From positions 1 to 64,000 of the forward strand of contig NZ_AUAT01000005.1 of the NCBI RefSeq assembly GCF_000428865.1: a stretch of DNA of 64,000 bases. Reading direction: 5' to 3'. Source of the DNA: Eremococcus coleocola DSM 15696. Its GTDB lineage: Bacteria; Bacillota; Bacilli; Lactobacillales; Aerococcaceae. Both the position numbers and the translations under genes were made by a program. The notes beneath the pieces were generated by a model. That model saw only the letters and a list, made by a program, of their open reading frames with translations. It was not told the DNA's origin and searched no databases. Positions 16,045 through 24,339 of this stretch are shown one piece after another (the first letter of the stretch is position 1; every line of letters starts with the position of its first letter).

Positions 16045-17111
16045 TAGATTTTATCCTCCTTTAAGGCTTGAGCCTCGATTAATTCAGATAGGGTCTGAAT
16101 ACCCACACCATGTTCTTCTAAGTAAATTAAGGAAGCCTTAATATCTTGGTCGGCTCCGGTAATACCGACAAAAAGATTACCTACGGGAATGTCCTTTAGA
16201 ATTTCGACATGGCCAAACAAGATATTAACCTGGACATGATAGTCTTGGACTAACTTAGTAATAAAGGGTTGAGTCGTTGTATCCCCGACATAAGACAAAC
16301 GAACTAACTGACCTTGTTCACGTAAGCGATTGGTCGATTCGTGCCCAATAACCAAGGCTAATTCTTGGTCCAAATGTGTAGCAGTATTAATAAACTCCTT
16401 GGTTAAAGCTTCTTGGGGTTGGGTAAAGATTTCTACAATTGTTCCTTGTTCTAATAAGCGCCCATCCTCCATGACTGCTACCCGGTCACATAAGTCCTTC
16501 ACCACATTCATTTCATGGGTAATAATCACAATTGTAATATTTAATTGTTGGTTTAGTTCTCTTAGTAACTCTAAGATAGAAGAAGTCGTTTTAGGGTCCA
16601 AAGCCGAAGTAGCCTCGTCACAGAGTAATATATCTGGATCATTGGCCAAAGCTCGGGCAATGGCCACCCTTTGCTTTTGTCCGCCTGATAACTGACTCGG
16701 ATAGGCATCTGACTTATCTCTTAAGCCAACTAAATCCAACAATTCTGCCACCTTGGCCGCCTTTTCTTGCTTATTTAAACTTGAACCTTTTAAAGGAAAA
16801 GCCACATTCTCAGCAATGGTCCGTGACTCCATTAAATTAAAATGTTGGAAAATCATGCCGATTTTTTTACGAGCTTGGCGCAATTCACTGGCGGATAAGG
16901 CTAACATATCTTGGCCATTCACCTTCACACTGCCCTTAGTCGGTCTTTGTAAGAGATTAATGGTTCGGACTAAGGTTGATTTTCCTGCCCCAGAATAACC
17001 TACTATACCAAATATTTCCCCCGCTTGAATATCAATTGATACATCTTTAACTGCAGAGACAACGCGCTTATCACTATGGAAAAGCACATCAATATCTTTT
17101 AATTCAATCAT
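16044..17111 (-). CDS. metN: Methionine ABC transporter ATP-binding protein MetN
   Basis: A 355-residue ABC ATPase. Walker A is GYSGAGKSTLVR near residue 38, the signature is QLSGGQKQRVAIARAL, Walker B is PDILLCDEATSAL, and the H-loop is VIITHEMNVV. The C-terminal ~75 residues form the NIL domain (LVRLSYVGDTTTQPFITKL), which in the E. coli protein binds methionine and inhibits transport (trans-inhibition). First gene of metNI, preceded by a second methionine T-box. Its substrate-binding protein is encoded as a separate unit downstream. Confidence 0.96.
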   Translation of the reverse strand: MIELKDIDVLFHSDKRVVSAVKDVSIDIQAGEIFGIVGYSGAGKSTLVRTINLLQRPTKGSVKVNGQDMLALSASELRQARKKIGMIFQHFNLMESRTIAENVAFPLKGSSLNKQEKAAKVAELLDLVGLRDKSDAYPSQLSGGQKQRVAIARALANDPDILLCDEATSALDPKTTSSILELLRELNQQLNITIVIITHEMNVVKDLCDRVAVMEDGRLLEQGTIVEIFTQPQEALTKEFINTATHLDQELALVIGHESTNRLREQGQLVRLSYVGDTTTQPFITKLVQDYHVQVNILFGHVEILKDIPVGNLFVGITGADQDIKASLIYLEEHGVGIQTLSELIEAQALKEDKI

Positions 17112-17144
17112 GTTCTGAACTCCTTACAATTATTTAAATAAAAA

Positions 17145-17408
17145 AAGCGTCCTCCTAAAAAGGACGACGTGAATTCGTGTTACCACCTTAATTTGCTATA
17201 GTTATCGCTAACTATAACCTCAACCAGTACAAAAACTATACTGCGACCCAACTAACGGGGGCTCCCGTTCACTATTTCAAGTTTGTCATAGTGACCGCTC
17301 CATGGCCATTTTCAATAAGCTTCTCATGTTCACTTGCAGCAGATGTGAACTCTCTTAAAAAAGAATCCTTATTTACTTTCCATTTCATTGCGTTTCGATA
17401 TAACTTAT
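17145..17408 (-). promoter_or_regulatory. T-box riboswitch, methionine-specific (metNI leader)
   Basis: The T-box core AAGGTGGTAACACGAATTC (near 17174-17192 on the minus strand) is followed by the terminator cgtcgtcctttttaggaggacg and a T-run. The specifier region reads TTGAAAATGGCCATGGAGC, giving codon AUG. It is similar in layout to the metQ1 leader but differs in most stem sequences. Confidence 0.9.
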
Positions 17409-17414
17409 GTGTTA

Positions 17415-17442
17415 ATATTACTGTAAATATGATAATTGTCAA
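17415..17442 (-). promoter_or_regulatory. SigA promoter of the metNI T-box transcript
   Basis: -35 TTGACA (17437-17442), 16-base spacer, -10 TAATAT (17415-17420) on the minus strand. The -35 overlaps that of the divergent promoter at 17436-17464. Confidence 0.75.
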
Positions 17443-17464
17443 CCATAATTATTAAAATTATATC
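17436..17464 (+). promoter_or_regulatory. Possible promoter of the aminotransferase gene
   Basis: TTGTCA (17436-17441), 17-base spacer, TATATC (17459-17464) on the + strand, 49 bases before the start codon. Face to face with the metNI -35. Confidence 0.45.
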
Positions 17465-17512
17465 ATAAATTTTGTTGACCCTTATCCTATGATCCTAGAA
17501 AGGTGATGCATC

Positions 17513-18685
17513 ATGTCTTATCCATTCAATTCAAAAGTCGCCGCTGCTAAAGGCAGTCCCATCCGAGCCTTCAATGAGGAAATCGCTGGGATTAAAGACT
17601 TAGTTAAATTCTCTTTAGGTGAGCCCGACTACCCCGTGCCAGCAAAGGTCAAAGCAGCTCTCATCCAAGCAGTCGAAGATGACCTCTCTTCCTACACCCA
17701 TTCTCGAGGAACCCTCGAATTACGCCAAGCCATCAGTCGGTATATAGAACGACACTACCATACCCATTACCGGCCCGAAGATGAAATTATTGTGGCCCAC
17801 GGTGCCACAGGCGCTCTTTTTTCAACCTTAACTGCCCTCTTAAATCAAGGCGACCAAGTGATTGCTCCGGCGCCTTACTATGTCGCTTATAAAACCCAAG
17901 TAGAATTAAATCGCGCTGAGTTTATTCCTTTAGATACCAGCCAAAACAACTTCCGCTTAACTCCAGCCGATTTAGAGACAGCCATCCAAGCCCATCCCAG
18001 AACCAAGCTGATCCTTTTAAATCACCCGTCTAACCCGACTGGAGTAACTTATAACCGCCAAGAGTTACAAGCCCTTGCCCAAGTGATTCAAAAGCATGAC
18101 TTATTAGTCGTTTCCGATGAAATTTATGCCCAATTGACCTATGACCATGCCCATATCTCCATGGCTGAACTCTTACCTGACCAAACAATCCTCATTAATG
18201 GCGCTTCTAAATCCCACGCCATGGTGGGTTGGCGAATGGGGATTATCGCCGGACCAAAAGTTTACTTAGATCAAATCTTTAAAGTACAACAAGCTTCCAT
18301 TAATACACCCGTCACACCCATTCAAAAAGCAAGCATAGTCGCCTATGACCAGTGTGATGAAGACATTCAAGCCATGGTGCAAGCCTACCGCAAGCGACGC
18401 GATTATCTCCTCAAGGCTCTTGCTCCTTTAGGCTTTGCCGCAACGGAACCCCAAGGTGCCTTTTATCTCTTTGTCAAGGTGCCTGACTGGTTTAAAGGAA
18501 CAGACTATGACTTCTGCTTACAAGTCGCCCAAAAGGTTGCCGTGGGCTTAACCCCTGGTTCTTCATTTGGAGAAGCTGGACAAGGTTACTTTAGAATTTC
18601 TTATGCAGCTAGCATGGAAAACCTACATTTACTGATAGATCGGCTCACTCAATTTCAAGACGCTTACCTACAAAGCAATCAATAG
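17513..18685 (+). CDS. PLP-dependent aminotransferase, class I (PatA/AraT-like)
   Basis: A 390-residue fold-type I aminotransferase. Motifs: FSLGEPDYPVPAKVKAAL at the start, HGATGALF for cofactor phosphate, LNHPSNPTGVTY, VSDEIYAQLTYD for the cofactor ring, and NGASKSHAMVGWRMG with the Schiff-base lysine near residue 233. The family includes aromatic, N-acetyl-diaminopimelate and methionine/ketobutyrate aminotransferases; substrate cannot be fixed from sequence. It diverges from the methionine transporter operon and overlaps its promoter, which hints at, but does not prove, a role in amino-acid metabolism. A ribosome site GAAAGGTGATG precedes the start. Confidence 0.88.
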   Translation: MSYPFNSKVAAAKGSPIRAFNEEIAGIKDLVKFSLGEPDYPVPAKVKAALIQAVEDDLSSYTHSRGTLELRQAISRYIERHYHTHYRPEDEIIVAHGATGALFSTLTALLNQGDQVIAPAPYYVAYKTQVELNRAEFIPLDTSQNNFRLTPADLETAIQAHPRTKLILLNHPSNPTGVTYNRQELQALAQVIQKHDLLVVSDEIYAQLTYDHAHISMAELLPDQTILINGASKSHAMVGWRMGIIAGPKVYLDQIFKVQQASINTPVTPIQKASIVAYDQCDEDIQAMVQAYRKRRDYLLKALAPLGFAATEPQGAFYLFVKVPDWFKGTDYDFCLQVAQKVAVGLTPGSSFGEAGQGYFRISYAASMENLHLLIDRLTQFQDAYLQSNQ

Positions 18686-18703
18686 AAAGTGAGATGAATT
18701 CCC

Positions 18704-19819
18704 ATGACCCAAAAATCAATCGCCATTGTTGGCGGCGGGATTGTCGGGGCAACTGCGGCCTATTACTTAGCCCGCCAAGGTTATCAACCCGTCCTATATG
18801 ATTGGGGACAAGGACAAGCGACTAAGGCAGCCGCTGGAATCATCAATCCCTGGTTTTCTTTAAGGCGTAATCAGGCTTGGTTCCAATTAGTTGCCCATGG
18901 GGCTGAATTCTACCGTCAATTTATGGAAGACCTCAAACAAGATGGCTATCCCCACCAGGCAATTTTCCAAGTTGATGGCGCCCTCATGATTCGTCATTCT
19001 GATAAGGGATATGCCAGAGATTTAAAGCAAGCCCAGGAAAAACTCCCCCTATGGCCCGCCATTGGTCAGGTTAAAACCGTTAAGGCTAGAGATTATTTTC
19101 CTTTCCTAAAAGATGATTTAAAAGCAACCTATGTTGAGGGGGGTGGCCGGGTTGACGGTGAGCAACTGATTCGAATTCTTCACCGTGCCATTCAAGATCT
19201 CGGTGGGACAATCCACTATCAAGCAGTCAACTTGAACCAGAGGAATAATGGTTTAGAAATACAAGTTGAGGGTCAAAGCAAAACATACGACCAGGTCCTA
19301 CTAGCAGTGGGTGCTTGGTTACCTATACTATTAGAACCCTTAAATTATCAGGTTAAGATTCACCCCCAAAAGGGGCAGCTCTATATTATCCAGGATGCTA
19401 ACTTTAAAAATCAACATTGGCCCGTGGTCATGCCGCCCGGCTTAGGGGATATCATTCCCTTCAATGATGGCCGGATCATTATTGGCGCCACCCATGAAGA
19501 GGACCAAGCCTATAATTTAGACCCCGACCTTTCTCAACTCGAAGCGCTGCGTCAACATGTCAGTCAAATTGCCCCTGACCTCGCAGCCTATCCTATCCAA
19601 ACATATAAGGTTGGGACTCGAGCCCAATCACAAGATTATTCAGTAGTTCTGGGGCAGGTTCCAGGTCTCAACCAAGTGTGGACCGTTTCAGGATTAGGGT
19701 CTTCTGGTTTAACCTCTGGTCCTTACTTAGGTTATCAATGGGCTAAACTGGTAAGTCAAGGTAAGTGGGATATTGACACTACCGCTTATCCAATTGAAGC
19801 TTATATTCAAAAACTTTAA
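18704..19819 (+). CDS. FAD-dependent oxidoreductase (DadA/glycine oxidase-like)
   Basis: A 371-residue DAO-family flavoenzyme. The N-terminal Rossmann motif is AIVGGGIVGATAAYYLARQG (residues 6-25), followed by the family's GQATKAAAGIINPWFS. The C-terminal FAD-contact segment is WTVSGLGSSGLTSGPYLGY. Members oxidise secondary or primary amines such as D-amino acids, glycine or sarcosine. There is no signal peptide or membrane anchor. It follows the aminotransferase with an 18-base gap, so the two probably act on related amino or imino acids. Confidence 0.85.
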   Translation: MTQKSIAIVGGGIVGATAAYYLARQGYQPVLYDWGQGQATKAAAGIINPWFSLRRNQAWFQLVAHGAEFYRQFMEDLKQDGYPHQAIFQVDGALMIRHSDKGYARDLKQAQEKLPLWPAIGQVKTVKARDYFPFLKDDLKATYVEGGGRVDGEQLIRILHRAIQDLGGTIHYQAVNLNQRNNGLEIQVEGQSKTYDQVLLAVGAWLPILLEPLNYQVKIHPQKGQLYIIQDANFKNQHWPVVMPPGLGDIIPFNDGRIIIGATHEEDQAYNLDPDLSQLEALRQHVSQIAPDLAAYPIQTYKVGTRAQSQDYSVVLGQVPGLNQVWTVSGLGSSGLTSGPYLGYQWAKLVSQGKWDIDTTAYPIEAYIQKL

Positions 19820-19928
19820 AAATTATTTAAATAACGTTTTCATAATGTATTTAATTATACTTTCCCCTCGATATTTGCTATATTGACTAGTGGACGAAGG
19901 TTCATAATAAGAAGAAGGAGGAAATTTA

Positions 19929-20303
19929 ATGTTTAAAGAGTTTCGTAATTTTATCGCTAATGATAATGTACTAACTATGGCGGTTGGTATCATCATGGGT
20001 TCCGCATTCACTGCTATTATTACAAGTTTAGTTGAAGATATTTTTATGCCAATCATTGCTGCCCTAACTGGTAAGGCTGATGTAACTGGAATTGCCTTAA
20101 CTATTGGTAACACCCAAATCGGTATTGGTTTATTCTTACAAGCAATTATTAACTTTATCTTAATTGCTTCTTTACTATTCCTTACCCTTAAAGCTTTAGA
20201 AAAAGCTCAAGGTAAGAAATTAATTGCACCAGATGAAGAACCAGCTGGCCCAAGTGAAAGTGAACTATTAGAACAAATTTTACTTGAATTAAAAAATAAA
20301 TAA
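19929..20303 (+). CDS. mscL: Large-conductance mechanosensitive channel MscL
   Basis: A 124-residue MscL, a homopentameric channel that releases solutes on hypo-osmotic shock. It has the N-terminal MFKEFRNFIANDNVLTMAVG, a glycine-rich pore-lining TM1 (AVGIIMGSAFTAIITSLVED), a periplasmic-type loop, a TM2 near 75-98 and a C-terminal amphipathic bundle (SESELLEQILLELKNK). AAGAAGGAGG lies before the start, and a terminator follows. Monocistronic. Confidence 0.96.
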   Translation: MFKEFRNFIANDNVLTMAVGIIMGSAFTAIITSLVEDIFMPIIAALTGKADVTGIALTIGNTQIGIGLFLQAIINFILIASLLFLTLKALEKAQGKKLIAPDEEPAGPSESELLEQILLELKNK

Positions 20304-20317
20304 TTTAATAAAAATTT

Positions 20318-20355
20318 TCAGCCCTGAGCATCTTTGTGCTCAGGGCTTTTTTTTA
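20318..20355. terminator. Bidirectional terminator between mscL and tag
   Basis: A nine-base GC-rich stem cagccctgagca / tgctcagggct with loop tcttt, an A-rich left flank and a run of eight Ts. Confidence 0.9.
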
Positions 20356-20378
20356 CGAAAATAGCTGATTCTATTTGT

Positions 20379-20924
20379 TTATCTAAAATCGCAAGCTAGG
20401 TCATGGTCATTAACCACCCCAATAGCTTGTAAATAAGAATAAATTGTGACTGACCCAATTTGTTTAAAACCATATTTCTTCAAAGCCTGGGTCACCTGGT
20501 CACTTAAAGGTGTCCGCTTAGGAACAAGTGTACCTGTCTGACGTTTAACCACTTTTTCCCGGCTAAAGGACCAAATAAACCGGTCAAAACTGCCATAATC
20601 CGCTTGAACCTTTAAGAAAGCTTGGGCATTCAAAACCGCTGATTCAATCTTGCGGCGGTTCCGTATAATCTTAGGATTATCACAAAGTTCTTCTAGTTTA
20701 GTTACATCATATTGGGAGATAGCTTGATAATCATAATTATCAAAAGCTTGTCTAAAATTGGCTTCCTTGCTTAAAACAAGTTGCCAAGAAAGACCTGTAT
20801 GAAACATTTCTAATAAGAGCCATTTGAATAAATCATGATCATTATGGCAGGGATTCCCCCAAACCTGGTCATGGTAAGCTATATAGAAATCAGGCTTCCC
20901 TTCTACCCAACTACACCGATGCAT
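20379..20924 (-). CDS. tag: DNA-3-methyladenine glycosylase I
   Basis: A 181-residue Tag enzyme excising 3-methyladenine from alkylated DNA. It starts MHRCSWVEGKPDFYIAYHDQ, with the zinc ligand Cys near the N-terminus, then LFKWLLLEMFHTGLSW and a C-terminal GFKQIGSVTIYSYLQAIGVV with NDHDLACDF holding the C-terminal zinc ligands (His and Cys). The start at 20924 follows AAGGAGG with ideal spacing, so an upstream extension is rejected. It follows the YdcF-like gene by 11 bases at the end of the replication cluster. Confidence 0.93.
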   Translation of the reverse strand: MHRCSWVEGKPDFYIAYHDQVWGNPCHNDHDLFKWLLLEMFHTGLSWQLVLSKEANFRQAFDNYDYQAISQYDVTKLEELCDNPKIIRNRRKIESAVLNAQAFLKVQADYGSFDRFIWSFSREKVVKRQTGTLVPKRTPLSDQVTQALKKYGFKQIGSVTIYSYLQAIGVVNDHDLACDFR

Positions 20925-20935
20925 CCTTTTCCTCC

Positions 20936-21964
20936 TTAATAAATACCGTAGATAATTTGATACAGCCATACCAGAAATATTAATAATAAATACAGATAAT
21001 TCAAATGTTTAACCACCAGGAGAAAACCTAAGTAGTCACGAATTAAATAATAAGGCCATAAGTACCAAGCTACCCGCGTACCACGATAAGTAGCCTTCAT
21101 CCCACTCGCTTGGCCGTAACAATAGGACCTTAGTACATGAAAACGACTGGTAAAAACAATGACTGGGGCAGCTTTTAAAGGACCCACTAGTAGCTCGCGC
21201 CCATAATAAAAATTTTGAAAGGTATTATGAGCCAAAGGCTCAAGAATAATTTTATCGCCCGCTACCCCACGTTCTATTAGATAATCGCGCATTTCTGCTG
21301 CTTCGCTGGTGTCTCCCCAAGCAATGGGACCCCCTGTAACAAGGAAATAAATCTTATTTTGGTCTGACAAGGGCTGGGCAATGTAGTAGGCCAAAGCCTG
21401 GTCAAGCCGACGGGCTAATAGCCGCGGAAACTGTTGGGGATTATCAATTTTTTGCCCCAAGACCATTAAGACTTGACCCTTAACTTTCAAGGGAAAGACT
21501 TGTAGAACCCAATTCAATAAACAAAAAGCAAGAAAATTAGCAATAAAATAAAGGGTAATTTCAATGACCATATCAATATAATTTTCAAAGCGAATTTCTT
21601 GTAAGTTAAAAGCTCCCCAAACCATAAAAATTATAGCTGCACTTAAAAGCATAACCATCAGGCCCGTAATTACTCGATACCATGCTTGTTCATGTTTTTC
21701 CTGCATATCCTTAAAGAGAGTCCCTAAAAGAACCACCAAAAAGATAGGAAGAAAGGCAATCACAAAACCAGAGGCAATATAGACAAACAATCGAATTGTG
21801 GCAAAAAACCGCATCGATGAAGTCACCATAAAACCAGTTAAGAGACTCGTTAAGCCATAGAAAATCCACACCATATCAGGATAAGGACCTTGTTTTTTAC
21901 GGTAAAAAAAGAAAGCCAGACCAAAGAAGATGACTGCTAATCCATAATACATCATCTTCTCCAC
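20936..21964 (-). CDS. YdcF/SanA-like DUF218 membrane protein
   Basis: A 342-residue protein with about five N-terminal transmembrane segments (to residue ~165), a soluble DUF218 domain and a last hydrophobic segment (YLYLLLIFLVWLYQIIYGIY). The DUF218 core is visible: LVTGGPIAWGDTSEAAEMRD, then ERGVAGDKIILEPLAHNTFQN and VIVFTSRFHVLRSYCYGQASG. The family is linked to envelope functions (SanA, ElyC), without a settled reaction. It is preceded by rsmI eight bases upstream and followed by tag, so it is read with the replication cluster. Confidence 0.85.
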   Translation of the reverse strand: MEKMMYYGLAVIFFGLAFFFYRKKQGPYPDMVWIFYGLTSLLTGFMVTSSMRFFATIRLFVYIASGFVIAFLPIFLVVLLGTLFKDMQEKHEQAWYRVITGLMVMLLSAAIIFMVWGAFNLQEIRFENYIDMVIEITLYFIANFLAFCLLNWVLQVFPLKVKGQVLMVLGQKIDNPQQFPRLLARRLDQALAYYIAQPLSDQNKIYFLVTGGPIAWGDTSEAAEMRDYLIERGVAGDKIILEPLAHNTFQNFYYGRELLVGPLKAAPVIVFTSRFHVLRSYCYGQASGMKATYRGTRVAWYLWPYYLIRDYLGFLLVVKHLNYLYLLLIFLVWLYQIIYGIY

Positions 21965-21972
21965 CTCGCTTA

Positions 21973-22845
21973 CTAATCCTCAATTTGATGATAGGCGTTA
22001 TAAACGTCTTGTTTTTTAACCTGTCTTTGTTTAGCTACTTTTTTAATTGCATCCTTAGCTAATAAGCCTTCTTGAGCCATCAACATCTCCACTTGCTCTT
22101 TATAGGGTAATAATACTTGGTCTGAGACTTGATTGGCTAAGTGCCCCCCTTGAATCAAGACCACTATTTCGCCTTTTAGACTTTCTTGGTCTAGATAAGT
22201 CGCTAACTCAGTCTGCGTTCCCCGTAAGAAAGATTCATATAATTTACTCAATTCTCGCGCAATCACCATTTTGGTTTGCGGTCCTAAAACTTGGCCAACT
22301 TGTTTTACAAGGTCTTTGACCCGGTAAGGTGACTCATAAAAAATAGCCGTTGCTTGAGCCTGACCCACTGCCTCTAAGACCCGGACTTGATCTGACTGAT
22401 GGCGTGGGAAAAAACCCCAATAGGTAAAACTCGCCGCCTCAAGTCCTGAGGCCACTAGCCCAGTTAAAGCTGCATTGGGACCCGGTAGTGCAATCACTGG
22501 CAAATCATCTGCTAGCAAGGCCTGGACTAAAGGGTGACCCGGATCATTAATCAAAGGCATTCCAGCATCAGATACGAGCGCTAAACGTTTACCTTGGCCA
22601 ACTTCCTGGCATATAGCTGCAACCCGGTCCTCGCTCGAATGATCGTGGAAACTTTTTAGGGGCTTTTCGATATCATAATACTGTAAAAGCTTAATCGTTT
22701 GCCGGGTATCTTCAGCAAGAATATAATCGACTTCCTTGAGTATCTTTACAGCTCGATAGGTCATGTCGGCTAAATTACCTATTGGAGTCGGGACTAAATA
22801 TAAGCACCCACGGGACAAGTCTTTATAACTTTGTTGAATCTGCAT
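21973..22845 (-). CDS. rsmI: 16S rRNA (cytidine-1402-2'-O)-methyltransferase
   Basis: A 290-residue tetrapyrrole-methylase-fold SAM enzyme that 2'-O-methylates C1402 in the decoding centre. Motifs are LYLVPTPIGNLADMTYRAVK, AEDTRQTIKLLQ, FHDHSSEDRV, SDAGMPLINDPGHPLV and LPGPNAALTGLVASGL. The start at 22845 follows AAGGAGG, and the preceding gene ends 23 bases inside it. A longer frame from 22923 would only read through the end of the GIY-YIG gene. Classic position after trmN6-yazA in this cluster. Confidence 0.95.
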   Translation of the reverse strand: MQIQQSYKDLSRGCLYLVPTPIGNLADMTYRAVKILKEVDYILAEDTRQTIKLLQYYDIEKPLKSFHDHSSEDRVAAICQEVGQGKRLALVSDAGMPLINDPGHPLVQALLADDLPVIALPGPNAALTGLVASGLEAASFTYWGFFPRHQSDQVRVLEAVGQAQATAIFYESPYRVKDLVKQVGQVLGPQTKMVIARELSKLYESFLRGTQTELATYLDQESLKGEIVVLIQGGHLANQVSDQVLLPYKEQVEMLMAQEGLLAKDAIKKVAKQRQVKKQDVYNAYHQIED

Positions 22846-23185
22846 TGACTTCCTCCTTATAGGCTGTCTCCTTAAGTCTTGAGACAAAAATACGCTGACC
22901 ACTGTTGATATCCCTTTGGCCATGCTGGGCTAAATAAGCTAGTTTCTGTGGGCGACTTTTTTGTTTAAAATAATACTCTGCTTGCATGGCAAGTGACTTG
23001 GTCGCCCATTCTTCCGCATAGACCATGGTAACCGGACGACGACTTTGCAAACGGGTGTATTTTGCCCCCTTACCCTGATTGTGGCTTAATAGGCGGGCAT
23101 CTAAATCAACCGTATAGCCTGCATATAAACTCTGGTCCTGGCATAACAAGACATAAAAATAAAAACTGCGGCCCTGATCAGCCAT
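22823..23185 (-). CDS. GIY-YIG nuclease-domain protein (YazA/UPF0213)
   Basis: A 120-residue protein of the UPF0213 family: FYFYVLLCQDQSLYAGYTVD carries the GIY-YIG-type strands, followed by RLLSHNQGKGAKYTRLQSRRPV with the conserved Arg and Lys. YAEEWATKSLAMQAEYYFKQ contains the catalytic Glu. The cellular substrate is unknown. It starts eight bases inside trmN6 and ends 23 bases inside rsmI, so the three genes are tightly coupled. Confidence 0.9.
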   Translation of the reverse strand: MADQGRSFYFYVLLCQDQSLYAGYTVDLDARLLSHNQGKGAKYTRLQSRRPVTMVYAEEWATKSLAMQAEYYFKQKSRPQKLAYLAQHGQRDINSGQRIFVSRLKETAYKEEVNADSTKL

Positions 23186-23933
23186 AATAAATCGCCTGCA
23201 TTTCTTCACTATAAACATTGGGAGCTTGATAAACAATTAGACCAGGCTCAACTTTGACACCATGACGGCCCCCTTGGTAAATCGCTTCAATTAGAATAAT
23301 ATTTGCCTGACTTCCTACTTTGGGATAGACAAACCGTAACCGGTTGACCGCAAAGCCATATTTTAAAAGGGTCGTAAACAAATCGTCGAGCCGGTCTGGC
23401 CGGTGAACAATATAGAGTTTACCCCGGTCACGCATCACTTGCTTAGCCTTAAGTACCCAGTCATCCATGGTTAAGAGAATTTCATGGCGGGCGATAGCAT
23501 GACTAGACTGATGATGAACTTCTTGTGAGTTAGCCACAATAAAATAGGGTGGATTACAGGATACAATGTCATATTGAATCCCTAGTGGGCGCGTAAAATC
23601 CTTGAGGTCCCCTTCAATAAAAGAGACTTTATCGCCTAAATCATTTAATGCAACTGACCGTCTGGCCATATCCACTAGTTCAGATTGAATTTCCAAACCT
23701 GTCAAAGGAGAGTGGCTCTTACGCGCTAAGAGTAAGGGAATCACCCCATTGCCACTGCAAAAGTCAATATAATGAAAGGGACGACTATGAGGTAGTTTAA
23801 TAAAGTCAGCTAATAAGACTGCATCTAAGGAAGAAGCAAAGTAAGCCTTACTTTGGATAAGATGAATATTCTCCCGTTTAAAATAATCTAACCGTTCTTG
23901 GTCTTTTAATGGGACTTGCTTTTGAAGAGCCAT
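23178..23933 (-). CDS. tRNA1(Val) (adenine37-N6)-methyltransferase-like protein
   Basis: A 251-residue class I SAM methyltransferase. The SAM site is IDFCSGNGVIPLLLA near residue 57, and the catalytic motif NPPY is in DIVSCNPPYFIVAN near 130, as in N6-adenine enzymes. It corresponds to YabB of Bacillus and TrmN6 of E. coli; the exact nucleotide modified is inferred from the family. It lies five bases downstream of yabA. Confidence 0.9.
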   Translation of the reverse strand: MALQKQVPLKDQERLDYFKRENIHLIQSKAYFASSLDAVLLADFIKLPHSRPFHYIDFCSGNGVIPLLLARKSHSPLTGLEIQSELVDMARRSVALNDLGDKVSFIEGDLKDFTRPLGIQYDIVSCNPPYFIVANSQEVHHQSSHAIARHEILLTMDDWVLKAKQVMRDRGKLYIVHRPDRLDDLFTTLLKYGFAVNRLRFVYPKVGSQANIILIEAIYQGGRHGVKVEPGLIVYQAPNVYSEEMQAIYYG

Positions 23934-23938
23934 AAGTG

Positions 23939-24325
23939 TTATTGCTCCTCAAGACTATCTAAAACGGTCTGACAAAAAATACAAGATTCATCCGAATGAC
24001 GCGGTGAGCCAAAATACAAATGGCAAATATGGATTCCCTCATCATAAAAGGATTGTAGTCGGGCTTTACCATTAATCGCCGGAGCCGCTGGTTGAGTATC
24101 CCCTACCGATAAGTCAGCTAGTTCTTGATTATTTTGTTCTGGATTTAAATCATTTTGTTTGGCTTCTATGAGTTGGTCATTCAAAGCATGGTTTCTCATC
24201 CTTAATTGATTATTTTCAGCGTTTAAGTCATCAATGGCCTTTCTTAATTGAGCAACCTTATCATTTAAACGAATTAAATCGTTCTCGGCCTCATCTAATA
24301 AATTAATTATTGCTTGATTATCCAT
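23939..24325 (-). CDS. yabA: Replication initiation control protein YabA
   Basis: A 128-residue YabA, which binds DnaA and DnaN and restrains re-initiation. The N-terminal half is a leucine-zipper coiled coil (residues 1-60, for example LDEAENDLIRLNDKVAQLRK), a linker follows, and the C-terminal zinc region has HICHLYFGSPRHSDESC and CQ. The position between holB and trmN6 is conserved. Its partner DnaA may also bind the sites at 30140-30188 in this window. Confidence 0.93.
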   Translation of the reverse strand: MDNQAIINLLDEAENDLIRLNDKVAQLRKAIDDLNAENNQLRMRNHALNDQLIEAKQNDLNPEQNNQELADLSVGDTQPAAPAINGKARLQSFYDEGIHICHLYFGSPRHSDESCIFCQTVLDSLEEQ

Positions 24326-24339
24326 GGACTCCCCTCCTT

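Noticed and set aside
16330-16695. Antisense ORF inside metN
   Set aside because: It lies entirely within the well-supported metN frame; composition is that of a reverse-strand shadow.
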